Assembly (NCBI GenBank): GCA_033220425.1
Contig: CM065650.1
Coordinates: 2,666,001 to 2,730,000, forward strand
Source: Lepraria neglecta
Lineage: Eukaryota; Ascomycota; Lecanoromycetes; Lecanorales; Stereocaulaceae
Direction: 5' to 3'
DNA length: 64,000 nucleotides
Part shown: one piece after another, positions 44,596-55,531 of the stretch
Layout of the letters: each line of letters opens with the position of its first letter
How positions within the stretch are numbered: position 1 is the first letter of the stretch
The notes under the pieces: generated by a model
What the model was told of the DNA's origin: nothing
Databases searched by the model: none
What the model saw: only the letters and a program-made list of their open reading frames with translations
Position numbers and translations under genes: made by a program

Positions 44596-46364
44596 TCAGC
44601 GAATAGGAAGTGGCCGAAAATTGCTGAAATCATGGTTGTTAGCTTCTTGTAGCTCGTTGCTCAAACCATGAGGCGAGGAGAGTGGCCCGATGTCCCGGTG
44701 GGGTTTCTTGATGCTTTGAGCATAGGGAAACTCTTGCCTAAAATCATCAATACTCCATTCCAGTTGTAGTGCTTTGACCATTGACCGAAGTGGTCTTTTC
44801 TTGACCGTCTCTTCTATGCTCCGGAGGAATATTTGGAACTCCTTCGTATGCGTGGTCTCGATGAAACGGATCTCGACTCTCTTGTCTCCTTTCTGAACGA
44901 GTCTTAGGAATCTACTAGCCAGGAATTCCAAAGCCGCATCGCTGTCATCATCCGTCCCGTCGTAGTCAGGAAAATAGCCACTGATAGGTCTTGTCTTGAT
45001 CTTTTCTTCGAATATATCTAACTTGGTGAAAAGCAAAATTATCGAGGCCTTTTTGAACCATGAAAGAGATAGTATAGACTCGAATAGAAGGAGAGCCTCT
45101 TGGAATTGTGACTAATTTACGGTGGTCAATAAAGAGTTGTTTATGGGGCTTGATCTCGAGAATTCGGAGTGAAATAGGGCAGTCACATACTTTTGTCTTA
45201 TCTTCGGCCAGAGACAAGTCGTAACCAGTCAAAGGCACGGTGAACAAGAGGCATCGGATCTCTTGGAACTGATGAGCCCAAGTTTTGCGCTCCGCGCGGG
45301 CGCCACCGCAATCGATAACTTGAAAGGTTAAGTTTTCAACTTCATGGTGTGCTTCGATAGAACCCGTAGTAGGTGCCCATGAGTGGAGTATATCCTGATC
45401 CGTTGCTAGGTAATCCTTTGAGCACAGTCGATCGATGTTCTGACAATAGCTAGACTTTATTAGTATGAAAGCAAGATAAGTTAGACTTTGCCAATCATAA
45501 TACGAGAAGTTGTCATGAAGTTCATACTCGTGGCCTCTTGCTATTACTCCTTGTATACTCTCGTCAGCCAAAAGCCCCTTCATGGCAACCAATCGCTTTT
45601 GCGGAAATGAGCTCTTGGAGTAGACATCTGTCGGGGTGCTCCGTACAACACTTTCATACGCCTGTCAAATTGTAAGACCGGATAGAGCTGATCACCATGG
45701 AAATCCTTACCGGGGAGCTGTCGCGCTGGTAATTGATACCGGACGCGCGCATCTCATTGAAGATGTATTGGAATGCGATCAGCATATTACGCAATATGAC
45801 CTTTCGTGTTTCCTTTCGCTCATTCAAGTCAAAAGTATTGCCGTAGGCTATCCGCATTTGCTTGTACGCTATAGACTTGCCAGACTGGCTCGCGCCTACA
45901 ATAACGAGCCATGTGAGCTCGCGAAAGATTTACTAGAGCGAGTGAGTACTCCACTCACCAAGCAGCAACATCTTCACCTGACGTTCGGCGCCTCTGATGG
46001 AAGCATTGCCGACAGTCGATCGGAAATTTTGAAATGGTTGGTAGTGTTCAGAGTTCCAGATCTCGTGATATGATATTGGCAGTGAAATGACGGATATATT
46101 TGAGATATCTGCAAGAGTGATATTGGTAAGGAACGACCATCCAGGAGCAGATTCAGCACCCGAAGGAAGCGAAGACGTCGAATGCCGGTGTGCAGTACGT
46201 AAGTACGGTCTAGATTTGAAAAGCTCAAATTCTATACTAAGACCAAATTGAATAGCCTCTGGTGGAATTGGTGGTCCAGTAGATGAGTCATCTAACATAT
46301 CATGGACTGTGGAAATGGCGGTCGAGGGCCGATGACTAGTATCTGGCAGGCGTTGAGGGCGCAT
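44596..46364 (-). CDS. Atypical G-protein alpha subunit lacking the catalytic Arg and Gln
   Basis: A divergent heterotrimeric G-alpha. Confident exons: up to 45959, then 45895-45711, 45661-45191 and 45111-44596 (introns of 63, 49 and 79 bp, all phase-consistent). G1 is LLLGASQSGKS, assembled across an intron. Switch I reads DILHSWAPTTGSI where canonical G-alpha has LRARVKTTGI, so the arginine finger is a Trp. G3 is VIDCGGARAERKTW where the norm is DVGGQRSERKKW, so the catalytic Gln is Ala. G4 is LLFTKLDIFEEKI (xKxD) and G5 is IETTHT. Both GTPase residues are missing, which predicts slow or no hydrolysis. The first exon (46364-45959, from MRPQRLPDTS) resembles text found after PigL_N domains in fungal proteins (SFLTNITLADISNISVISLP). 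The start and 5' joins are uncertain. Confidence 0.8.
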
Positions 46365-46556
46365 ATTGAGTTAAGGAGGCAATGCCAGGTTCTATGCTTG
46401 CCAGTCTTCGGGAGACTTCCTCGCTACTTTCGAGTATACTGTGAACGGCGGTGGTAAGCCGACCAATCGATGCGTGTGCTTCTTCAAGAGACATGCTAAG
46501 TTCCAAATCTTTTAGCTGCTAACAACAACAAGTATTGTTCGGTCAGAACAAGGCTT

Positions 46557-46986
46557 ACCAGGTCATTATAGTCAAGACCAGATTCAAGGAGCTCTTGGAG
46601 GTTCGGACACGTGCCAGAATATCGTTTATTTGCTGTTCCTCCATTGCCCATCGTAATTTAGTCGCTGTAGACATCGGCTGGTCAAGCTTGAAGGAGTCCA
46701 AAATCTCCCCCAGATCGGACATCGCAATGACGCAGGAAGTGTTTATAACAATGATCTCCTCCACAGAGATGGCTGCTTTGCGTGCATTCGACGCATCCTC
46801 TGTGCCCTGAATGAAAGGCGATAGCCGAGCCAGGCAGACGCTCAGGTCCGAAATCTCTGTGACTATGTTATGTATTGATTTGGGCGCACTCCTTTCCTTT
46901 CTGATAAAATCTGCTGATACCTTGGTAATTTTGGCGGCTACAACAAGTATTCCTGTGATGGAAGCGATCAAACTTATGGCATTCAT
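46557..46986 (-). CDS. PigL_N-like (fungal STAND-type N-terminal) ORF, probably 5' exon of the G-alpha gene
   Basis: An ORF starting MNAISLIASITGILVVAAKITKVSADFI, with SIHNIVTEISDLSVCLARLSPFI and NDILARVRTSKSSLNLVLTIMT; this matches the pattern of the PigL_N / fungal N-terminal domain found in front of NLR-like and ankyrin proteins. It is followed by a GTAAGC donor (46555) and a TTAG or GCAG acceptor, then a frame with VHSILESSEEVSRRLASIEPG, also typical of such proteins. However, neither acceptor keeps the frame, and a second one-base change near 46340 separates that frame from the G-alpha frame. So the fusion is likely in origin but may be damaged, or the gene model is wrong. Confidence 0.6.
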
Positions 46987-48393
46987 AATGAAAGAGTGTA
47001 TTGAGTGCTTGAATCATGACGGCAGCCTGAGCAGAAAGATATCGTGTGCGAGTTAAGACAGCCTTGCTGCAGTGGGGCTGAAGCACTGCCAGGCCCCACG
47101 CTTAAACCTTTGCCAGTTGTCGCCTTTCTGCCGATCTCGCTGTCTTCATTGGGCACAGGATCTGCCGTAACCAGTTAGAACTTCAGTTGGCCTTTACAAC
47201 GGCACGATTCATCAACGACTGAAGCTACAATCCCAAATCGTAGATACAAATTGTCGAGATCCCCCAGATCTACAATTTTGTAGCAAAGATTTTGGTATCA
47301 AATGTTTTCGTTGTGGAATTGCACTAGCATTTGAATGTTCGGGTTGTACGGAAGAATTCACCGCTCAGCGGGTTAACCGCTGGGTGGCTACCCGCCCGAA
47401 AGGGACACTAGAGCCAATCATCTGGTCCAAGAGAAGAATCCGGAGCGCCGGCTGCAGGGCTAGTTCCGGGCGGGTGGCCCACTCAGCGGTTTGGCCCACT
47501 GAGCAGTTGCTGAGCCATCGCCGGCTGCTACGCCTTGCTGCCAATCCAATCATATAGGGCTTGCTAAGTACGCTAGCACTTTTTATGGGACATCTTATAA
47601 TACTTCGCTATTAACTATAAACCTCTTTAAATCTATAGACTCGAAGGAGATATTGTGGCCATAAAAGGTAACATCGAGTTTAGCGGCGGGCGTGAGATCG
47701 TCTATATAAATCATAGTATAATTATCGAAAGACATTAATACCACGCGGAATTACTGCCTAATTAGAGCCTAAGAAGTAAAACGTAAGTGTAGTAGCGGTG
47801 GCGATAGGTTATTCCATGGTGATAGGTTGAACGGTATTGTATTGTGAAACCTGTTGACAGGGCGAGTAATAAGGTAGACAGCCGGCGGAGTAGGAACCCC
47901 GGAGGAATTTTAGGAGGAATTTGACGAAGTCGTGGGGTCTCGGCATACCAGGACGTAAATAGAGGTGATTGGTGTTTTTGAAAGGGACTGGTGTGTGTGT
48001 GTGTGTTCAGTGGTAATGTTTTGTGACTTATTGAAAGGCGCCATAAGGTCGAATTCAATGCATTTCAATGGCGCAGGAGTGAAAGCCCTGTCGGTGAAGC
48101 AGGATGATGTGCAGCTTTGAAAGCGCGGAGGATGACACGTAATAACCTGTGCGAGCCGCTGGTAGCTGAGAATAGTTCATTTCGGGTTGAGATAGCTGTC
48201 AGCCATGTGATCTTCCAGATAGTGACTCTAGCGTTGTGCAAGCAGGTTGCAAGCCGACTTTCTGTTTCTACAAGGATCCTTGAAGGGCAATCTGGTAATC
48301 TTCTTCGGTGTGCTGTAGATTGGCAAGATATTGGCTAACCCATTCCCTTTCAATCCTCACAGCTTCGCGGTACAGTGTACCTACGAAAGGAAC
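46987..48393. other. Intergenic with a MITE-like inverted repeat
   Basis: About 1.4 kb. Apart from the inverted-repeat element at 47363-47504, it is AT-rich sequence (47560-47790) and short meaningless ORFs. Confidence 0.5.
47363..47504. mobile_element. MITE-like inverted-repeat element
   Basis: A left arm (47363-47398, GCTCAGCGGGTTAACCGCTG...CCCGCCCG) and a right arm (47467-47504) are imperfect reverse complements of about 36-38 bases around a 68-base centre with no coding capacity. The left arm itself contains the palindrome CAGCGG-GTTAA-CCGCTG, a pattern seen at ends of fungal hAT-type elements. I could not find a convincing target duplication. Confidence 0.55.
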
Positions 48394-49430
48394 CTAGACG
48401 AGACTAGAGTGGAGAAAAGCCCTGTAGCTATAGTAGCCATAGAGCAGCCCTTGCTCCACAAAGGGTGTCTTCAATATCGTGATGGTGCTTGTAAGGATAG
48501 TCACGGCCAAGGCGAACCACACTGGCATGAAGTGTATCTTTCCTACTCGACCAATCAATACTTGCGCATCAGCTCCCTTCGAGGCTTTGATTCGTTTCCA
48601 AGAATTTACATAAACCATGGTGTAAACTGTGAGTGTTAGTGATCCAGCCCAGATAGGAAGTCGTCGTAGATTCTTATGATGGTAGGGTCCTGGGAGGGAT
48701 AGCTGCATGATAAATACTCTCATGATGAAGATGTAAATTGGTACTGTCACCAAGGTGTAACCCAATTCTTCCAAGAGAAAATGGCCAAAGTGGTCCTTTC
48801 CGGCCCTGATGTTGCGTAGCACAAACCATGGCCTGACCATTTCTCCAACGGCGAAAGCCATAACATCAAGGCACAGGATCGTAGCCTTAGCGAGTTCCGG
48901 GGTTACTCTTTTGGGAAGCCAACTTGAAGACCACCGATATCAGGATATGGGTGACGAGAGACAGTGAAAGGCTGATAACGAGGGGTACAGCCCGGATGAC
49001 TGTCTGGGACATCTGGCCAGATATCCCAAGGATGAGCGGCCCAGCATGGGGTGTGGCATAGGCTTTTTCAAGAGTAGAGTAGTCCTCCCAAGAATATTCT
49101 GTTACGTTGATGACACTGTTGCTGCGAACATGAAAAGTTCGTTGTGACAATAAGTCGAAACCATCAGCAACGAGATGCTTGCAAAAAGAGAGGTAATAGA
49201 TCACAGGAAGCTGTGACGGGTCAGTGCTCTATCAAAAGAATCATAACAGTGAATTAGTGCCATACCGAAGAATTTTTGCATTTTCGCCAAACAGTCGCCT
49301 TGAGATTCCCATCGTGTTGTTTTTCGAGGCCTCTAACATAGCCCCAGGCTATTGCCAGCCCCATGAGCACCAAGGCTGCATTTGGTGCGAGCTTTGACAA
49401 GAGGTCAGCATACGGTTGTGGCAAAGAATA
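48394..49430 (-). pseudogene. Multi-pass membrane protein of unknown family, frame-broken
   Basis: Not a family I recognise. Coding text starts near 49430 without a visible ATG (YADLLSKLAPNAALVLMGLAIAWGYV), crosses a 37-bp intron (49265-49229), and continues VIYYLSFCKHLVADGF...IRAVPLVISLSLSLVTHILISVVFKLAS. A one-base frame change near 48900 follows, then RVTPELAKATILCLDVMAFAVGEMVRPWFVLRN and at least three more hydrophobic segments (LVTVPIYIFIMRVFIM, LPIWAGSLTLTVYTMVYV, FMPVWFALAVTILTSTITIL). At least five membrane spans are predicted. The missing start and the frame change point to a pseudogene. Confidence 0.55.
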
Positions 49431-50245
49431 GCTGCGCGGAGAAAGTCCCTTCTGCCATAATTACGACAAGGAAGAGATGCATTTCTTATGCCACGAAAGC
49501 CTCTCAAGGGCAGCGAGAGTCGTAGGACCCTTGCCGTAGCTACATGCCCAGTGCTTTGCCGCCTAGGACCTCAATGATACAAAGCCATACTGTAAGCCCA
49601 GACCCCCCAACAGTTCACCTTGCTCTAACTCCACAGATACGAAGTTTGACAATATATTTTTGCGTATAGAATTGTGGATTTTATACGTCTCTAAAAGGTT
49701 GGTACAAAATCTTTTGTCGAAATTTGCCTGGTTGGTGAATTGTAGAGCTCTGCAAATTTTCGCTGCCTGCGCCCCTAGGTAGGCCCTAGCGTTGTACCCC
49801 GGAGCAGAAATATCGATAATTCCGGGCGGTGGCCCTACAAGGCTGGCCGGTTGGGGGGGTTTGGACGGTTGGAGGGTGAACCCTTCTAGGAGGCTCCTGC
49901 CTCAGCAACTTCATTCCTTTCAGCTCACCAGACTCACCGTTGGCAAGAGGATTTAGGCATCCCACTACTGTTACTATGGCTACGCACATATAATGCCTGG
50001 TATGAGAGGCTGAGACTGTCTAGGCTAAAAATAGTCGGCCAGAAGCAGGTACATCTGCGGGGTCGAGTCACGAGTGCCTCGGTTTCCCGCCTGCCGACTC
50101 GTCACGTCACCCAAAGAGCTCTCCGAGCGTCTCCTTTCTCGAGATTCAGCTGTGCATTGAAACATACACGATCGTGTATGCTGTTTTGCTCAATCCTGTG
50201 ATTTTTCTGCGCTTCCCCGAGATCTACGTCTTGTCTTGACTCAAC
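49431..50245. other. Intergenic
   Basis: About 815 bases with no recognisable gene. A G-rich run (GGTTGGGGGGGTTTGGACGG) lies near 49848-49870. Confidence 0.45.
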
Positions 50246-51521
50246 ATGGTATACGTAAAGCCAAAGCTCTCCGTATGGGAAAGAGCTCTCCTGATTGCTG
50301 CCATCATTCGCACTCGTGAGACCGTGCACGCGCACACTCCACACTTTCCATGCTGATATACACCCAGTGGGCAATGGCCTCCTTACCTCCTTCATAGCGC
50401 CTTTCAGAGGCAGCTCTGGATCAGCAAAATACGGAAATCATGTCAAGATTGCTATGATCCGGAGCTTCTTGATAAACACGACTACACGACACCAGCAGTG
50501 AGCCACCAATACGCTGAATTGGCAGGAGAGAACCCAATTACTGAAATCAGAATTGCAGAGCCTTACAACCCTCAGTCGACGAAGCATATGCCGCCTACGC
50601 GAAGAAGTCGGGCTTCAAGCCTGAGAACATCACCCTCGCAGACGGCACCAAAGCATATTGGATTGGCAATCCCTCCGCCGAGAAGGTCCTACTATGGTTC
50701 CACGGTCCGCCTTCCCCCCACTTCTCCTTCCCACACTGACTTTACCTCTTCCAGGCGGCGGCTACGCCCTCCCCCAAGTCAAGGCCACCTCACCTTTGCG
50801 TCCTCCCTCGTCTCCTCTGCCGGCCCTTCCCTCGCGGTCCTTATGCTCTCTTACACCCTCACCCCGCACGAAACATATCCACATCAGCTCCGCCAAGGTG
50901 TTGAATGCGTTCGCTATATGATCACGAACCTACATCTTAAGCCGGAAAACGTGTCCATAGGTGGAGACTCTGCAGGTGCGAATTTGGCGATTGGCGTGTT
51001 AAGTCATATGATGCATCCGCATGAGGATATCACGCCACTTGATATGGGCGGAGGTAAGTTGGGCTCGGCAATTCTGTTGGCGCCATGGTGCACGTTTCGG
51101 ACTGACTACCCGAGCGGGACTTATAATGCGAAGAAAGATCTTGTGTCTGCTTCTGCCGGGAACAGGTGGTCTGAATCATTCTTGGGTGGGAAGGATAGGG
51201 ATGGCTATAATGAGCCATTATCCGCTTCAGTAGACTGGTGGAATGGACTAGAGGATGTAGTCAAGGAGATTTTGATTTGTGGAGGGGCTGATGAGGTGTT
51301 GGCCGATCCTATCAGAGAGCTGGGGACTAAATATAAGGTACGTGGATGCCCTGAGCGGTGGAGAAGGGGAGAGCTGACGATTTGCTACATAGGCGGTGCA
51401 TAAGAATACTACTGTTGTTATTGCTGAGGGTGAATGGCATGATATGCCCACTCTGGATTCTCTGGGAGGAGGCGGGCAGCAGGATGCTGCTATCAAGTCG
51501 TTTGTGAAATCACGCTTATAG
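50246..51521 (+). pseudogene. HSL-type alpha/beta hydrolase (esterase/lipase), one-base frame loss
   Basis: Five exons: 50246-50315, 50368-50497, 50559-50704, 50755-51337 and 51393-51521. The N-terminal MVYVKPKLSVWERALLIAA is followed by a helical region and DEAYAAYAKKSGFKPENITLADGTKAYWIGNPSAEKVLLWFHGGGYALP, which includes the oxyanion-hole HGGG formed over intron 3. The nucleophile elbow is IGGDSAGANLAIG, the acid is in GGADEVLADP, and the catalytic His is in EGEWHDMP in exon 5. All triad residues are present. Total exon length is 1,058 bases, one short of a codon multiple. The frame slips in a run of five C at 50772-50776, where six C would keep it open. Young pseudogene or base-call error. 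Confidence 0.85.
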
Positions 51522-51964
51522 TGGAAGCAAGGTACGTACCTATGTATCTTGTTAAGTATTTGGATATCTGTTGAACACTGGATCTCGCGCTCTTGCGTAT
51601 GATCTGCCAATGCAACAATGTTTCCAAGCAATATAAGATCAAAGCGCGAGATTCTGAGTGACAACACGATCGGCAAGAGATTAGCTGACAATCTTAAAAG
51701 GACAGATCGCAAGCCCCTTGCCAGCACTGCTCTCGAAGCTACTTTACGGTATTTGAGCCAAGCAACTAGATTGGCCAGTAGGAGTTGATTATCTGCTTAA
51801 CCAATACAACCATTATATCAGATTTCGCATGCTCTATTGGCATAGTCAATGGTTTTCCGCCAACTCCGTCTACGCCTCCTTCTCTGGCTACCTCCATCTA
51901 TCTAGTCTTGCCCCAATACTCTTCTTAATCGTAAGGTCTCCACCTTTAGCATCTGCCTTTCTGT
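51522..51964. other. Intergenic
   Basis: About 440 bases after the hydrolase; no gene or repeat recognised. Confidence 0.45.
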
Positions 51965-52560
51965 CCTCCGCCGCTTCTCCCGTCCTCCCTCACTTGTGCG
52001 ACTGCTGTGTCTAGGGTATTCTAAACCATAAGCATCTTTGCCGCTAGGATCTCGTGGGATTTGGTTTCCACTGGAGTCTCGCGAAGTTAGGTTTCGAGAT
52101 CGTCGAGCTTGAGAACGAGGGGCTTTGTGCGGTCTAGTTATCCTACCGACTCCTCCGCCGCTGTTATAGTCCTCGGTATCTTCGGCATGCCCAGCAGCAT
52201 TGTTCACGGGGTTCCATGGGCCTCGAGTTGCCGGCACCACCGGGGCTTGAGGAGGTGAGACTTCGTGCGGTTAGTAGTCTCATAGTGTCCGCCGCTTCTA
52301 TAGCCCTCCACCATCTTCAGCATCCTTAACACTGGCAGTTCGTGGGCGTCGGGGCTTTGGATCTTGAGGATGTGGAATTTCATGCGGTATGGTTGTTTGG
52401 CTGTCTCCTCCGCTAATGGAATAGCTGTAACATCTTCAGCACTTGGATTTTATAGGCCTCGAGACTTTGGGGCTTGAGACTGCGGCGTGTCTTGCGGTCT
52501 GGTCGTCTTGTCATCTTCTTCGCCGCCGATATAAACCTCCTCAGCATCCTCGCCATTCTC
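51965..52560 (-). repeat. Decayed tandem repeat array, period about 110-125 bp
   Basis: About five imperfect units. Each, read on the + strand, has GGGGCTT..., TGCGGTCT or a variant, CTCCTCCGCCG or a variant, TATA(G/A) and CTCAGCATCC or a variant. Read on the reverse strand the units encode related text (AEDTEDYNSGGG, TRPHKAPRSQA; GGEEDDKTTRPQDTPQSQAP) in frames that shift between units. It looks like a once-coding repeat array, perhaps the C-terminal part of the gene just upstream (52643-53000). Confidence 0.55.
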
Positions 52561-52642
52561 ACATTTCTCGCGTTTGCGTTTGCCAGAACGAAATTCTTTA
52601 CTATCTGTATTGAGGGTGGCATGCTGTACGGACGACGTTAAT

Positions 52643-53000
52643 TTAACGTTTCTTGATCTGTAAGTCGAGATATACCATATTTAAGACTTCTCGCTTGATA
52701 GATTTTAATATCTTCTCAGGCTTGTCTCTAGGTAGATCACTGATTATCCTCCGTATACAGTCTTCCATGACTGGACGATGCCATCTGCCTTCTACGTCCC
52801 TGAAATTCGGATAGCCCTCAAATTTTTCTTTGTCTTGTACCCTATGCAATATATTCGGGTAGTGTTTGACTTTGTCTTTAGGAGCGTCAGGAAACAGTAT
52901 TTCGAAACTGATTGCAACAGTTTTCCAAGAGAGATCGAAACTTTTGAGATAGACAAGGACTGCATTTTCAACTTCTGTGAAGGGCCCGGGCCGGTTTGAG
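52643..53000 (-). CDS. Hypothetical protein fragment with helix-rich N-terminal domain
   Basis: A reverse frame open for about 118 codons reads RPGPFTEVENAVLVYLKSFDLSWKTVAISFEILFP, then KVKHYPNILHRVQDKEKFEGYPNF, RWHRPVMEDCIRRIISDLP and ends DLQIKKR at 52643. The first part has the spacing of a SANT/Myb-like or other helix-turn-helix module, but the match is weak. No ATG is visible before the conserved-looking part; the true start may lie in the GAA/GAT repeat just upstream. The decayed repeat array follows on the same strand. Could be the surviving part of a broken gene. Confidence 0.4.
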
Positions 53001-53007
53001 GAATATA

Positions 53008-53042
53008 TGATGAAGATGAAGAAGATGAAGAAGAAGTAGAAG
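53008..53042. repeat. GAT/GAA trinucleotide microsatellite
   Basis: Imperfect GATGAAGATGAAGAAGATGA-type run; simple sequence. Confidence 0.8.
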
Positions 53043-55147
53043 TCGAAGGGGTCGTAAGGTAGATCTCAATATCTATCATGGGGGCTGGGAAATTGACCAT
53101 GATCAGCATGCAGACTTCGACCTAAGTGGGGATCTCCGGTTCATGTTTGTCTCCACTGTCATTTCGTGCGTGAGCCTTCGCCACCAAGGCAGCATTCTGT
53201 TTCAGAATTCAACGACCTGGCTTTTGTCTCCACCATAACCCGTATCGTAAGGCTCATGCTTGGGGCACCGAGGATGCCGTAACTACAACGCAGCCCTAGA
53301 GTCGACAATGCTGAACTCAATAGTCGAGTGGAAGCCCATCCGGTCGGTTTCCAAAAGGGAAGATCTCATCATTGGTGAAGACCAAGTACGCTCGGACTAG
53401 CATACCTTGTACCACGTCACTCGGTGAGTATCACATTCTAGATTTCTCAAAAAGTTCGTCCCCGCTCCTGACATACGGAATAGGCAAAATCACGAGACAA
53501 TGGCGACGGAAATGCTTCGCCTCGTCGGCAGGTTACGGCCGTTACCAACGACTACAACCGTCGATGGCGAATGCAATCTTAAAACCTAGTCTTTAACTCA
53601 AGCGGTTCTCCTCCGTGCAGCTACCGGAAGTTTACTTGTCAGTGTTTCAGTGCTACATGCCGCTCGAAATTAAATTCATCGATATGACACCACCTCCAGC
53701 ATCTGCGTCTCTTTCCATTGCCTTCCCCGATCCTTCCCGTGCTAAATTCAGGATTTTCGGCTCTTGGAATTATATGATCCTAGAGCTAGGCTACCGAGGC
53801 ATTGAGGACTGAGCACGCCTTATCTTACTGGACTCCGACTCCTGGAGTCTAATACGCCATTTTCCTGGCTAATTGGACGATGAGGGATCGATGATCAATA
53901 GATATGCTTCAGTTTCGAGCGTCGTGCAGATACTCTAGTTGATAGACGTCTTCGACAGTCCTCCGTGCAGAAAGCATGAATATCCAGGTGACAGGATCCC
54001 TGTATGCTCAACAAGGAAGACCGTGCATATCAGACACACAGCGTCAGAAATCTGTTGCGCTTGAGCATCTGCCATGGCCGCAGAGGCGATACTGTCGAAG
54101 CTGCCTGCTCCGAGTTGATCTCTCCTAGACCAAACAGACCATCTGACCCACTTCTTCCTCTCTATGGGGAAAGCGGCGGAAAGGACTACAAAGAACACCG
54201 GAGGAGAAAACGAAAGCCATTGAGGCTGCAAGTAACGAAGACGCAGATGCCACTAGTTGAAACGACAGGAGCTTGGCTAGAATGCAATCACAACCTAGTT
54301 ACAACGAGCCTGGAGAAAAGTTCTCCTGGGAAAGCCCAGTGGGATCACTTTGATCTGTGAGTTGTCTGTCGTTTTATCCTGATTGCCCTAGGCTCTACTC
54401 TTCGATTTTGTGTGTAACAAACCTATTACATCCGCCAATGCCGTGCTGGGTACTTATCTTTGACGTCCACAGGCTGACCATAGAGCGAGGATTTCAATTT
54501 TCGCTTAATCCAAGTTTAATCCAGCCAAAAGTTTAAGCTGCACCCTGTGTTGGACAGGTTCTCATGATTGTCCATTTTCTGATCCCCGCCACTAACAGTA
54601 TCTTCCCTCGCTTTTCTTATTTTGAAGTCAATGTGTTCTCTATGCTCAAATCATGATGCCCCTACTGTGATCAAGGCCTATACAGATGACAGATCTTGGG
54701 ATTCGAATTTTTGTTAACAAGTTTTCTTTCAACAATCCATACTCCACAACCGAGTCTCCACCAACACTGAAACCCACATCTCCCATTCTCCACCCTTCCC
54801 CTGTCTCATTGTATATCCACAGGCCATCAGCGTCCTCCAAGACATGTCCCAGCGTGTTGGCGACAACAATGTTTACGGCAACGTTAGCAGTGGTCCAGAC
54901 CCTCGAAACGTGGTCCAATTTCAACGATACCGATCAGATCGCTTGCATGAGATGCCAGGCTCCCTGCCACCGCTAACAATAAGAGGTAACCAAAGCAGCG
55001 GACGAGGTCCATATCCCTCGAAGATTGGACACGTTAGCCTGACTCCCACCACAGCCGCTACTGTGTGAAGTAGAAACTCCAATGCGAGTAATAACCCAGT
55101 CGCGAATGTAAACAAAAGCTCTTATGGCCCTAGGCATCGCCGTCTAG
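53043..55147. other. Gene-poor stretch
   Basis: About 2.1 kb with only short ORFs (longest 118 codons at 54004-54360, unrecognised). No domain, repeat or RNA gene identified. Confidence 0.45.
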
Positions 55148-55531
55148 ATGCCTTGCCTCGTCATCAAACAGGATGGGTTTGTCGAGAATACCAGAAGTTC
55201 GCGGAGAGTTCGACAGGCTCCAATACTTCTACAGCAGTATACCGAGCCATCGTATCAAAGGCAAGTCGCTTATCCTCCGAATGTGCCCTCGCGGTTTCCA
55301 CATGCGCAAATGCCTATTTCTGAGCAATCGACCTCATCACCAGCTTCACGGCGCCGTCGTGAGATCTATGATACATATCGAAGCGACGAGGCAAGATACA
55401 GCAGCGATAATCATCGATCTGGTCGTATGAGACATCAAAGCTGGAAAAAGAGTGGAAGATGTAAGAAGGGGATAATTACTGGAGCCGTGATATTCGTGCT
55501 CGCCTGTATGTTCGAGATGGCTATGGGGTGA
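55148..55531 (+). CDS. Hypothetical protein with C-terminal membrane tail
   Basis: A 127-codon ORF, unrecognised family. Gln/Tyr/Pro/Ser-rich text (QQYTEPSYQRQVAYPPNVPSR, EQSTSSPASRRRREIYDTYR) leads to a basic stretch (SWKKSGRCKKG) and a hydrophobic end (IITGAVIFVLACMFEMAMG). That layout suggests a tail-anchored or single-pass membrane protein. An upstream ORF (54844-55068) may be another exon, but I could not find a frame-keeping junction. Confidence 0.35.
   Translation: MPCLVIKQDGFVENTRSSRRVRQAPILLQQYTEPSYQRQVAYPPNVPSRFPHAQMPISEQSTSSPASRRRREIYDTYRSDEARYSSDNHRSGRMRHQSWKKSGRCKKGIITGAVIFVLACMFEMAMG

Noticed and set aside
45440-45500. Extra intron with a TACTAAT branch-like motif in the G-alpha gene
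   Set aside because: The motif is good, but neither the 37- nor the 47-base removal keeps the frame, while read-through does.
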